Positions 16,979-25,051 of a DNA stretch of 64,000 nt are shown here, one piece after another; within the stretch, counting starts at the first letter, position 1, and every line of letters begins with the position of its first letter. This DNA is from Sphaerisporangium sp040649355 (GTDB lineage Bacteria > Actinomycetota > Actinomycetes > Streptosporangiales > Streptosporangiaceae). The position numbers and the translations under genes are program-made. The stretch is taken from assembly GCF_043197795.1 (NCBI RefSeq), contig NZ_JBICTU010000004.1, forward strand, positions 288,770 through 352,769, read 5' to 3'. The notes under the pieces were generated by a model that was not told the DNA's origin, searched no databases, and saw nothing but the letters and a program-made list of their open reading frames with translations.

Positions 16979-18892
16979 TCATTCGCTCGGGGGTTCGTGG
17001 CGGTTCAGCGGGCGCAGGCGGTTGAGGCGGAGGGCGAGGTGGATCTCCAGGGCCCGGTCCGGCGCCTGCCAGCCGTCGCCGAGGAGCCTTCCGACCCGGT
17101 CGAGGCGCTGGGTGACGGTGTTGACATGGATGTGCAGCCGCTCGGCCGTGCGCGACAGGCTGGATCCGGCGGCGAAGTAGGTGTCCAGGGTCTGGACGAG
17201 CGTGGTGCCGCGCCGCCGGTCGTAGGCGAGGACGGGCCCGAGCGCCGACTCCAGGAATCCGGCGACGTCCCGGTCCTGGCCGATGAGCAGGCCGACGAAC
17301 CCCAGCTCGTCGCAGCCCGCCCCCTCCCCCGCGCGCCCGAGCGCGAGCATGGCCTCCGCGCAGCGCCGGGCCTCGCGGTAGGCGCCCGCCACGGCGGCCG
17401 GGCCCTGGACCGGGCCCGCGGCCCCCGCCGTGACCGGCGTCCCGAGGGACCCGCCGAGCTCCTTGGCGACCCGCTGGGCCGCCGCCCCCGGATTGACGCC
17501 GGGCAGCAGCAGGATGGTCTCCTCGCCCCGGGCGGCCACCAGCCCGTGCCGCGAGGCGGCGTCGGAGGAGGCCCAGAACGCCGTGCGCTGCCGGGGCCCC
17601 GGGTCCCCCGCGCGATGCCGGGCGACGACCAGGATGTGCGGGGCGTCGAGGTCGACCCCGAGCAGCCGCGCCCGGCCGTACAGGGCGTCGGAGTGGACGT
17701 CCCTGCCGGTGAGGAGGTCGTCCAGGAGCTCTCCGCGCACCCTGCCCTCGGCCGCGGCGGCGGTGCGGCGGAAGAGCAGGAGCAGTGCGGTGACCAGGGC
17801 GGCGCGCTCCAGGATCCGCTGGTCGGCGCCGGACACCTCGTCGGGGGTGCGCAGGACCAGCGTGCCGAGGATCTCGGCTCCCGAGGCCACCGAGGCCACC
17901 CACAGGTCGCCGCGCTGCACGGTGCGGCCGAGGCCCCCGGAGGCGGCGGCGGCGCCCGCCACCTCGGCCTCGTCCAGGTCGCCGACGGAGCCGACGGCCG
18001 CGAGCCTGCGCCCGTCCGCGTCGAGCACCATGAGCGCGCCGCCGAGGATGTCGGTGACGACGGCCGCGACGTCCTCCACCCCGCCGCCCCGGACGACCAG
18101 GCCGGTCATGCGGTCGTGGGCCTGCGCCGCCCGCTCCACGGCCGCGCTGCGCGCCTGGATGAGCCGGTTGGCCGCGCTGAGCTCGCCGAGCGCCGTACGC
18201 GTCTCCTCCAGCAGGCGGGCGTTGTCCAGGGCGACGGCGGCGTGCGCGGCGAGCGAGGCCAGCAGCGCCACCTCCTCCTGCGCGAAGGGACGGGCGCTGC
18301 GGTTGGCGGCGAACAGCACGCCGATGATCTGGGCGCCCAGCCGCATCGGCACCCCGAGGATGGCGACCAGCGCCTCCTCCTTGACGGCGACGTCGATGTG
18401 GGTGCGGTGGCGAAACCGCTCGTCGGCGAAGTAGTCCGGGCTGGTGTAGGGCGTGCCGGTCTGGGCGACCAGGCCGCCGAGCCCTGCGCCCATCGGCAGC
18501 CGCAGGGCGCGGAAGGCCGCCGACACCGAGCCGTCGGTGACCCTCATGTAGGTGTCGCCGCGGTCGGCGTCGTGCAGCGTCATGTAGGAGATGTCCGCGT
18601 GCAGCAGCCTGCGGGCCCGCCGGACGATGGCTTCCAGCACGGCGCCCACGTCACGGAGCCCGGCCAGGTCGCCGGCGGTCTCGAACAGCGCCGACAGCTC
18701 GGCCTCGCGGCGGGCGCGGTGCTCCAGCAGGGCGCGCACGCGCAGGGCGGCGAGCTTGGCACGGTCGAGCTCGGCGAGAACCTCGGGGGCGGCTCCGGCG
18801 GCGCGGGCTTCGACCAGTGGGGCCTCGAACTCGACCGGCGGAGCCTCCCGGGCGAGCAGTTCGAGAAAGACGGTGCAGCTCATGGGGTTCAT
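16979..18892 (-). CDS. GAF-domain PucR/CdaR-type regulator
   Basis: A 637-residue regulator. Helical residues 1-75 are followed by a GAF sensor domain (about 80-220, with LPMGAGLGGLVAQTG and ILGVPMRLGAQIIGVLF), a middle linker and GGDEF-like region, and a C-terminal PucR helix-turn-helix (LDTYFAAGSSLSRTAERLHI then HVNTVTQRLDRV). PucR proteins usually activate catabolic genes in response to small molecules. It is the last gene of the operon after 3-hydroxybutyrate dehydrogenase, 45 bp downstream, so it is probably the local regulator. The ATG at 18892 with AGGGG just upstream is chosen; a GTG at 18907 is possible. Ligand not deducible. Confidence 0.85.
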   Translation of the reverse strand: MNPMSCTVFLELLAREAPPVEFEAPLVEARAAGAAPEVLAELDRAKLAALRVRALLEHRARREAELSALFETAGDLAGLRDVGAVLEAIVRRARRLLHADISYMTLHDADRGDTYMRVTDGSVSAAFRALRLPMGAGLGGLVAQTGTPYTSPDYFADERFRHRTHIDVAVKEEALVAILGVPMRLGAQIIGVLFAANRSARPFAQEEVALLASLAAHAAVALDNARLLEETRTALGELSAANRLIQARSAAVERAAQAHDRMTGLVVRGGGVEDVAAVVTDILGGALMVLDADGRRLAAVGSVGDLDEAEVAGAAAASGGLGRTVQRGDLWVASVASGAEILGTLVLRTPDEVSGADQRILERAALVTALLLLFRRTAAAAEGRVRGELLDDLLTGRDVHSDALYGRARLLGVDLDAPHILVVARHRAGDPGPRQRTAFWASSDAASRHGLVAARGEETILLLPGVNPGAAAQRVAKELGGSLGTPVTAGAAGPVQGPAAVAGAYREARRCAEAMLALGRAGEGAGCDELGFVGLLIGQDRDVAGFLESALGPVLAYDRRRGTTLVQTLDTYFAAGSSLSRTAERLHIHVNTVTQRLDRVGRLLGDGWQAPDRALEIHLALRLNRLRPLNRHEPPSE

Positions 18893-18937
18893 TGTCCCCT
18901 TGATCACGGTTTATCCCCCGATGCGCTATGGGCGGCG

Positions 18938-19723
18938 CTAGCGCGCGGTCCATCCGCCGTCGATGGTGAGCGACGCTCCGGTGATCATGGATGCCTGCGG
19001 CGAGCAGAGGTAGGCGACGCTCTCGGCGACCTCCTCCGGCTCGATCAGCCGGCGGATCGCGGCAGGGGCCAGCATGATCTGCTCCACGACCTGGTCGGGG
19101 TCGAGGTCGTGGACACGGGCCTGGTCGGCGATCTGCTCCTCGACCAGCGGCGTGCGCACGTAGGCGGGGTTCACGCAGTTGGAGGTGACCCCGTGCGGAG
19201 CCCCCTCCAGGGCTATCACCTTGGACAGCCCTTCCAGGGCGTGCTTGGCCGTGACGTAGGCGACCTTGTACGGCGAGGCGCGCAGCCCGTGCACCGAAGA
19301 GATGTTGATCACCCGGCCCCAGCCGCGCTCGTACATCCCCGGCAGGGTCCGCCTGGCCAGCCGGAACGGCGTCTCGACCATGATCTTGAGGATCGCGGAG
19401 AAGATCTCCGGCGGGAACTCGGTGATCGGGGCGACGTGCTGGAAGCCGGCGTTGTTGACCAGGATGTCCACGCCCCCGCAGTCGAGCGCGTCGACGGCCG
19501 CCAGGTCCGTCAGGTCGGCGGCCAGCGCCAGCCCGCCGATCTCTTCGGCGGCCTCGCGCGCCACCTCCTCGCGGACGTCGAGGATCACCACCTCCGCGCC
19601 CGCGCCGGCCAGCCGCCGGGCGCAGGCCCGGCCGATGCCGCTCGCTCCGCCCGTCACCAATGCACGCCGGCCGGTCAGATCCACCTCGGCCACCTTCCCG
19701 GCGGTCACGCTCGTTGAAACCAC
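18938..19723 (-). CDS. bdhA: 3-hydroxybutyrate dehydrogenase (SDR family)
   Basis: A 261-residue short-chain dehydrogenase. NAD-binding TGGASGIG lies near residue 24, then NNAGFQHVAPITEFP, the catalytic Ser in NISSVHG and the YVTAK Tyr/Lys pair. The FQHVAPITEFP stretch is characteristic of 3-hydroxybutyrate dehydrogenases, which oxidise (R)-3-hydroxybutyrate to acetoacetate. GTG start with AGGAG eight bases upstream. It lies 64 bp after livM in the transporter operon, which suggests the importer supplies its substrate. Substrate assignment rests on the family pattern plus the divergent esterase gene. Confidence 0.85.
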   Translation of the reverse strand: MVSTSVTAGKVAEVDLTGRRALVTGGASGIGRACARRLAGAGAEVVILDVREEVAREAAEEIGGLALAADLTDLAAVDALDCGGVDILVNNAGFQHVAPITEFPPEIFSAILKIMVETPFRLARRTLPGMYERGWGRVINISSVHGLRASPYKVAYVTAKHALEGLSKVIALEGAPHGVTSNCVNPAYVRTPLVEEQIADQARVHDLDPDQVVEQIMLAPAAIRRLIEPEEVAESVAYLCSPQASMITGASLTIDGGWTAR

Positions 19724-19787
19724 AGCAGTTGCTCCTAGAAGTACGGTAATGCGACGAGCTATTCGAACAGCGATAGGGGGTCAGGGC

Positions 19788-20807
19788 TTACACCGGCGAG
19801 CCGACGCCCTGACTGGGGGCGGGCGCCCCGTTCGGAGCGCCCGCGGAGCCGGGCTCCCCGGGCCGGCGGCCACCGGAGCGCGCCTCCAGCAGGTGGCGTG
19901 CCGTTCCCCAGATGCCCCGCCGGAACACCAGCACCACGACCACGAAGATCGTGCCCGTGACGATGCCGATGCCCTCGAACCCGGCGGTCACCAGGTAGTC
20001 GTTCAGCTCGACGACCAGGGCCGCGCCGATGACGCCGCCCCACAGCGTGCCGATGCCGCCGAGGACGACCATCATCACGGCCTGCCCGGACGTGGTCCAG
20101 TACACGCTCTCCAGCGAGGCGAAGCCGTGGCCGATGGCGAAGAGCCCCCCGGCCAGCCCGGACAGCCCGGCCGACAGGACGAAGGCCAGGAGCTTGTAGC
20201 GCTGGACCGGGTAGCCGAGGGCCCGCGCGCGGGCCGGGTTGTCCCTGATCGAGACCAGGACCCTGCCGAACGGCGATCGGACGACGCGCCACACCGAGAC
20301 GAACCCGATGAGGACCAGGGGCAGCCCGGCGTAGTAGAAGACGAACGAGTCCGACAGGTCCAGGCCGAGCAGTTCGCGCGGGACGCCCTGCAGGCCGTTC
20401 TCGCCGCCCGTCAGGTCGCGCCACTGGTTGACCACGAAGTAGACCATCTGCGCGAAGGCCAGGGTGACCATCGCGAAGTAGATGCCGCGCAGACGTACGG
20501 ACAGGTAGCCGATGGGCACCGCGAGCACGGCCGCGAACGCCGCGCCGCCGAGCACGGCGACCGGGAAGGGCAGCCCGCTGTGCAGCGCGATGAGGCCGGA
20601 GACGTACGCGGCGCCGCCCCAGAACGCTGCGTGCCCGAAGGACAGCAGCCCGGTGAAGCCGAGCAGCAGGTCGAGCGCGGCGGCGAACAGCGCCCAGCAG
20701 GCGATGTCCAGCGCCACCGGAGGATAGACCATCCAAGGCAGGACCAGGGCGAGGAACAGCCCGGCGACGAGCAGGATCGGCCTCGCGGCCAGCCGGGAAA
20801 GGATCAC
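19788..20807 (-). CDS. livM: Branched-chain-type ABC transporter permease LivM
   Basis: A 339-residue inner-membrane permease of the hydrophobic amino acid transporter (HAAT) class, with about nine hydrophobic helices and the family signature FGHAAFWGGAAY near residue 58 and GGIGTLWGGVIGA near residue 250. It overlaps the livH stop by 4 bp (GTGA), indicating translational coupling. The C-terminal 40 residues are Gly/Pro-rich cytoplasmic tail. Members transport branched-chain amino acids, urea, short-chain amides or other small carboxylates; the neighbourhood points to 3-hydroxybutyrate, which is inference. Confidence 0.92.
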   Translation of the reverse strand: MILSRLAARPILLVAGLFLALVLPWMVYPPVALDIACWALFAAALDLLLGFTGLLSFGHAAFWGGAAYVSGLIALHSGLPFPVAVLGGAAFAAVLAVPIGYLSVRLRGIYFAMVTLAFAQMVYFVVNQWRDLTGGENGLQGVPRELLGLDLSDSFVFYYAGLPLVLIGFVSVWRVVRSPFGRVLVSIRDNPARARALGYPVQRYKLLAFVLSAGLSGLAGGLFAIGHGFASLESVYWTTSGQAVMMVVLGGIGTLWGGVIGAALVVELNDYLVTAGFEGIGIVTGTIFVVVVLVFRRGIWGTARHLLEARSGGRRPGEPGSAGAPNGAPAPSQGVGSPV

Positions 20808-21667
20808 GACAGCGCCTCCTCGCGCCCGAACAGGCCGGCGGGCCGCCAGAGCAGCACGACGGCCATCAGGATGAACACCAGCGTCTGGGACAGGGCGGGT
20901 ATGTAAAGGTTGCCGAGCGCGGAGATCAGCCCGATCGCGAAACCGGCCGCCACCGAGCCGAAGATCGACCCGAGCCCGCCGATGACCACGACCGCGAAGA
21001 CCGTGATGATCAGGTCGCCTCCCATGAGCGGGTTGACCGCGCGCATCGGGGCGGCGAGCACTCCGGCGAGCCCGGCCAGCGCGATGCCGAACCCGAAGAC
21101 CGGGGTGACCCAGCGTCCGACGTCGATGCCGAGGGCCCGCGTCAGCTCGGGCCGCTCGGTCGCGGCGCGCACGATCATGCCCACGCGGGTGCGGGTCAGG
21201 ACCACCCAGACCGCGGCGCAGACGACGACCGAGACGGCCAGCACGAACACCTGGTAGGCCGGGTAGCCGAACAACCCCAGGTCGACGGTGCCCGACAGCA
21301 GCTCGGGGCGGGGGTAGGGCTGCGACTGCACGCCGTACTCCCGCTTGACGAGGTCCTGCAGGACCAGCGCCAGGCCGAAGGTGAACAGGAAGTTGTACAG
21401 CGGGTCCAGCGGCGCCAGCCGCCGGATGAACAGCCGCTCCAGCACGATGCCCGCCAGGCCGAGCACGATGGGGACCGCTACCAGCGCGACCCAGAAGTTC
21501 ACGCCGAACGAGTCCAGCAGCACGTAGGAGCCGAACGCGCCGAGCATGTAGAAGGCACCGTGGGCGAAGTTGACGACGCCCAGCATGCCGAAGATGACGG
21601 CGAGGCCGAGGGCGAGCAGGGCGTAGAAGGCGCCACCCACCAGGCCGTTGAACGCCTGTTGAAGCAC
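20804..21667 (-). CDS. livH: Branched-chain-type ABC transporter permease LivH
   Basis: A 287-residue permease, eight predicted membrane helices, with the family pattern NGLVGGAFYALLALGLAVIF at the N-terminus and VVIGGLGSIFGS near residue 230. The GTG start at 21667 is set by GGAGG five bases upstream. It is coupled to livM by a 4-bp overlap and separated from the upstream binding-protein gene by 113 bp containing a strong hairpin, a usual arrangement that keeps permease levels below binding-protein levels. Confidence 0.92.
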   Translation of the reverse strand: MLQQAFNGLVGGAFYALLALGLAVIFGMLGVVNFAHGAFYMLGAFGSYVLLDSFGVNFWVALVAVPIVLGLAGIVLERLFIRRLAPLDPLYNFLFTFGLALVLQDLVKREYGVQSQPYPRPELLSGTVDLGLFGYPAYQVFVLAVSVVVCAAVWVVLTRTRVGMIVRAATERPELTRALGIDVGRWVTPVFGFGIALAGLAGVLAAPMRAVNPLMGGDLIITVFAVVVIGGLGSIFGSVAAGFAIGLISALGNLYIPALSQTLVFILMAVVLLWRPAGLFGREEALS

Positions 21668-21749
21668 GGTGACCTCCAAGGGGACGGGCGGGGGCGGGCG
21701 GCCCCGCCGTGGGGCGTGCGGCCGGAGTACCCCGGCCGGGGCTCGGAAC

Positions 21750-21774
21750 CCGGGCGCGGGGTGGCCGCGCCCGG
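21750..21774 (-). terminator. Intra-operon hairpin between binding protein and livH
   Basis: CCGGGCGCGG (21750-21759) and CCGCGCCCGG (21765-21774) form a perfect 10-bp stem with a 5-base loop, directly after the binding-protein stop. No T-run follows. It probably protects the upstream transcript or partly terminates, giving excess binding protein over permeases. Confidence 0.5.
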
Positions 21775-21780
21775 ACGGGC

Positions 21781-23025
21781 TCAGAGCTTGCAGGCGGGGT
21801 CGGCGGGCTGGAAGGCCTGGTCGGCGGGGATGGTGCTGAGGATCTTCTCGTAGTCCCAGGGCTCCTTGACCTCGCTCGACGGCTTCACCTGGGCGAGCGA
21901 GACGTCGTGCAGGAGCAGGTGGTCCTGGGCCCTGATCGTGGCGTTCCGGGCGAAGACGTCCTGGAACTTGAAGCCTTCCAGCTCCTTGACCACCGCGTCC
22001 GAACCGTCGGTCCCGGCGCGCTGCACGGCCTCCAGGTACTGCGTGGCGGCGGAGTAGTTCGCGGCGTTGGGGAAGCTCGGCCGCTTGTTGACCTTGGCCT
22101 GGAACTTGTCGGCCCAGGCACGGTTCTCGGGGGTGGTGTTCCAGTACCACGCGTCGGTGAACTTGGTGCCGGCGAGCGCGTCAGGGCCGAGCGAGTGGAT
22201 GTCGGTGATGAACATGAGCCCGACCGCCAGGCCGATGCCCTTGTCGCGCAGCTTGTACTCGTTGTACTGCTTCACCAGGTTGACCAGGTCACCGCCGGCC
22301 TGCATGGTGCCGAGCACCTCGGGCTTCGGGCTGAGACCCGGCGCCTTCAGCAGGAACGTGGAGAAGTTGTCGTTCGGGAACGGCGCGGGGTCGCTCTGGA
22401 TGACCGTGCCCCCGGCGCCCTTCACGGCCGCGGTGAAGTTCTTCTGCATGTCCTGCCCGAAGGCGTAGTCCGGGTAGACGATGTACCAGTTCTTCGACCC
22501 GTCCTTGGTGACCGTTTCGCCGGTGCCGTGGGCCAGCATGTAGGTGTTGTACCCGTAGTGGAACGTGTACTTGTTGCACTGGGCGCCTTCGAGCTCGGTG
22601 GTGGCGGCGCCGATGTCCATGAAGATCTTCTTCTTGCCCTTGGCGACCCCCGCCACCGCGAGCGCCGCCGCCGACGAGGGCACGTCGAGGATGACGTCGG
22701 CGTGCTGGCGGTCGTAGAGCTCCTGCGCCTTGGAGTTGGCGACCTCCGGCTTGTTCTGGTGGTCGGCGGACAGGACCTCGATGTCCTTCGCGACCGCCTT
22801 GTCGCCGTACTTCGCCCTGTAGTCGGCGACGGCCATGTTGACGGCCTCGACGCTGCTCTTGCCCGACAGGTCGGCGTAGATCGCCGACTGGTCGTTGAGC
22901 ACGGCGAGCACCACCTTGCCGTCGCTGATCTTGTCCCCGCTCCCCCCGCTGCCGGGTCCGCCGGCGCAACCGGCGATCGTGGCTCCCGCCGCCACCACGG
23001 CGGCCGCTCGGCCCAGAGCTCTCAT
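21781..23025 (-). CDS. ABC transporter substrate-binding lipoprotein (HAAT class)
   Basis: A 414-residue type I periplasmic-binding-fold protein. Residues 1-20 form a lipoprotein signal (VVAAGATIAGC) with the lipidated Cys at 20, followed by a Gly/Ser linker. The rest has the leucine/urea-binding-protein pattern: repeated alpha/beta units, DVPSSAAALAV and GKKKIFMDIGAATTE. It delivers substrate to LivH/LivM on the outer membrane face. Genes for both ATPases are upstream and both permeases downstream. The ligand cannot be read; 3-hydroxybutyrate or short 3HB oligomers are suggested by context, branched-chain amino acids or amides are the alternative. Confidence 0.9.
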   Translation of the reverse strand: MRALGRAAAVVAAGATIAGCAGGPGSGGSGDKISDGKVVLAVLNDQSAIYADLSGKSSVEAVNMAVADYRAKYGDKAVAKDIEVLSADHQNKPEVANSKAQELYDRQHADVILDVPSSAAALAVAGVAKGKKKIFMDIGAATTELEGAQCNKYTFHYGYNTYMLAHGTGETVTKDGSKNWYIVYPDYAFGQDMQKNFTAAVKGAGGTVIQSDPAPFPNDNFSTFLLKAPGLSPKPEVLGTMQAGGDLVNLVKQYNEYKLRDKGIGLAVGLMFITDIHSLGPDALAGTKFTDAWYWNTTPENRAWADKFQAKVNKRPSFPNAANYSAATQYLEAVQRAGTDGSDAVVKELEGFKFQDVFARNATIRAQDHLLLHDVSLAQVKPSSEVKEPWDYEKILSTIPADQAFQPADPACKL

Positions 23026-23067
23026 GTAGGTCTCCTGTCGGTTCTTCGGGTGGGTTCCGGGACGGCC

Positions 23068-23087
23068 GATCCGGGATGTTCCGGATC
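23068..23087 (-). repeat. 7-bp inverted repeat in livF-binding protein gap
   Basis: GATCCGG (23068-23074) and CCGGATC (23081-23087) flank GATGTT in the 94-bp gap upstream of the binding-protein gene. It could be an RNA hairpin in the polycistronic message. Confidence 0.35.
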
Positions 23088-23119
23088 AGGTCCGGGGCCG
23101 CCGATCCAGTGGGTGCGGA

Positions 23120-23884
23120 TCAGATGCCGAGGTAGTCGAGGAGCTCGTGCTCCCGGGCCCGCATCTCGTCGTTGTCCAGGGACTCGACGATCCGGCCCTC
23201 GGCGAGCAGGTAGTGCCGGTCGGCGACCGTCGCGGCGAAGTGCACGTTCTGCTCGATCAGCAGGACGGTCGTGCCCTGCCGCTTCACTTCGCGCAGGATC
23301 TCGCCGATCTGCTGGACGATCAGCGGGGACAGTCCCTCGGTCGGCTCGTCGCAGAGCAGCAGCCGCGCGCCCATCCGCAGCACGCGGGCGAGGGCCAGCA
23401 TCTGCTGCTCGCCGCCGGAGAGCTTGGTGCCGGGGAAGGAACGCCGCTCCCGCAGCCGGGGGAAGGTCTCGTACACCCGCGCCAGCGGCCAGGGGTCCGG
23501 GCCGACGGCGGGCGGCAGCGTCAGGTTCTCCTCCACCGTGAGCGTGGAGTAGACCCCGCGGTCGTCGGGCACGTACCCGAGGCCCCGCCGCGCCCGCCGG
23601 TCCGCGGGGAGCCGGGTGATGTCCGTCCCGAGGAAGGCGATGTCCCCCGCGTAACGGCCCTGCAGGCCCATCAGGCAGCGCAGCAGTGTCGTCTTGCCGG
23701 CGCCGTTGCGGCCGACCAGCGTGACGATCTCGCCCTTCCCCACCTCGATCGACACCTCCCGCAGCACCTGCGCCTCGCCGTACCAGGCGGACAGGCCGCC
23801 GACGCGGAGGATCGGGCCGGCGTGGGTCCCGCTCTCGGGGCCGGTTTCGGGGCTGATTTCGGGGCCGGTGTCAGTGCTCGGCAT
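23120..23884 (-). CDS. livF: ABC transporter ATP-binding protein LivF
   Basis: A 254-residue ATPase: Walker A GRNGAGKTT, signature LSGGEQQML, Walker B RLLLCDEPTEGLSP and switch His in LLIEQNVHFA. The first 23 residues are a non-conserved Thr/Gly/Pro-rich extension. The ATG at 23884 is preferred, with GGGAG six bases upstream; it overlaps the end of livG by 14 bp. With LivG it powers the HAAT importer. Confidence 0.92.
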   Translation of the reverse strand: MPSTDTGPEISPETGPESGTHAGPILRVGGLSAWYGEAQVLREVSIEVGKGEIVTLVGRNGAGKTTLLRCLMGLQGRYAGDIAFLGTDITRLPADRRARRGLGYVPDDRGVYSTLTVEENLTLPPAVGPDPWPLARVYETFPRLRERRSFPGTKLSGGEQQMLALARVLRMGARLLLCDEPTEGLSPLIVQQIGEILREVKRQGTTVLLIEQNVHFAATVADRHYLLAEGRIVESLDNDEMRAREHELLDYLGI

Positions 23885-24629
23885 TGGCGTCTCCCAGGTA
23901 GGCGCTGATGACGCGGGGGTCATGCCGGATCTCGGCGTACGGGCCCTCGACCAGCACGCGGCCGCTCTGCAGGACCGTCACCCGGTCGGCCAGGCTGGAC
24001 ACGACGCTCATGTTGTGCTCGACCATCACGACCGTGCGCCCGTCGCGGACCTTCCTGACCAGCTCCACCGTGCGGTCGACGTCCTCGACGCCCATGCCGG
24101 CCGTCGGCTCGTCCAGCAGGAGCACCTTCGGGTCCAGCGCGAGCGCGAGGGCCAGCTCCAGGGCGCGCTTGTGGCCGTAGGCGAGCGTGCCCGCCGGGAT
24201 CTCGGCGTGCCCGGCCAGCCCGACCTGGTCCAGCAGCTCCAGCGCCCGGCCGCGGAACCGGTCGAGCAGCCGGTGCGACCGCCAGAACCGCCAGGTGATC
24301 CCGGTGGCGCCCGCCAGCGCCAGCTCGACGTGCTCGCGCGGGGTCATCTGCGGGAACAGGCTGGTGATCTGGAAGGACCTCGCGACCCCGAGTCGGGCGA
24401 CCTGCTCCGGGCGCCTGCCGGTCAGGTCGCGCTCGCCGAGCAGGATGCGGCCCGCGCTCGGCTTCAGGAAGCCGGTCAGCAGGTTGAACAGCGTGGTCTT
24501 GCCGGCGCCGTTGGGCCCGACCAGCGCGTGCACGCTGCCCTCCGCGATGTCCAGGTCCACCCCGTCGACGGCGCGGAAGCCCCGGAACTCCTTCGCCAGG
24601 CCCTTCGCCCGCAGGACGGGACCGTCCAT
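23871..24629 (-). CDS. livG: ABC transporter ATP-binding protein LivG
   Basis: A 252-residue ATPase and the first gene of the operon. Walker A GPNGAGKTT, LLDEPTAGMGVEDVDR in the Walker B region and MVEHNMSVV as the switch. The signature region reads ELALALALDPKV without a canonical LSGGQ (AYGHKRALE precedes it), as is common for LivG. ATG start with GAGGAGG four bases upstream. The start lies 422 bp from the divergent esterase gene, so the operon promoter must lie in that shared region. Confidence 0.92.
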   Translation of the reverse strand: MDGPVLRAKGLAKEFRGFRAVDGVDLDIAEGSVHALVGPNGAGKTTLFNLLTGFLKPSAGRILLGERDLTGRRPEQVARLGVARSFQITSLFPQMTPREHVELALAGATGITWRFWRSHRLLDRFRGRALELLDQVGLAGHAEIPAGTLAYGHKRALELALALALDPKVLLLDEPTAGMGVEDVDRTVELVRKVRDGRTVVMVEHNMSVVSSLADRVTVLQSGRVLVEGPYAEIRHDPRVISAYLGDANAEH

Positions 24630-25051
24630 ATGGCCTCCTCGTGGCTCATCCCGGCGTCGTCCGATGGTTTCGTCCAGGTCACCTTGGCGTTAACGGACGA
24701 AGTCGCTGTGACGCGGACACTAAGCGAGCCCGGGAAGGGGTTCCATGTGGCAGGGGCACATATTGCGCGGCCGGAAGGCGGCGGCGGCCCACACTCTCCG
24801 TGGGTCCCCGGGCCGCGACGCTGGTGGGACCGTCTTTTCGTCGCCCGGCCATATGGCGCAGGCCCACCGGCGCGCGCCTCCGGGATGGTCGCCGCGCCCC
24901 CTGTGGAGCTTCGTCGGCCGGGCACATGGGCGCGCCCGACATATCGGAGGGGTGAATTGTGGAGGTCGCGTACGTGGCCTGGCTCACAGTGGATGACCAC
25001 CATTGCGGTCACTCGATCAACAGCATGTCGCACGCCATCTGAGGAGTCCCC
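24630..25051. promoter_or_regulatory. Divergent control region between transporter operon and esterase gene
   Basis: This 422-bp region must carry the promoters for both the leftward liv-bdh-pucR operon and the rightward esterase. It contains three related direct elements: CATATTGCGC (24759-24768), CATATGGCGC (24850-24859) and CACATGGGCGC (24923-24933), which are candidate sites for the PucR-type regulator. A 27-codon leader frame occupies its right end. No convincing -35/-10 pair was found on either strand. Confidence 0.45.
24959..25042 (+). CDS. Possible 27-residue leader peptide ahead of esterase gene
   Basis: A GTG-started frame of 27 codons with GGAGG eight bases upstream. Its stop TGA is fused to the GAGGAG ribosome site of the esterase (TGAGGAGTCCCC-ATG), so the two would be translationally linked. 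The product includes DDHHCGHS near the middle. It could be a regulatory upstream frame or chance; a Shine-Dalgarno match and the stop/ribosome-site fusion are the only support. Confidence 0.3.
   Translation: MEVAYVAWLTVDDHHCGHSINSMSHAI

Noticed and set aside
16877..19717. Long plus-strand frame of over 900 codons across the PucR and dehydrogenase genes
   Set aside because: It is antisense to two well-supported genes and codes low-complexity sequence.
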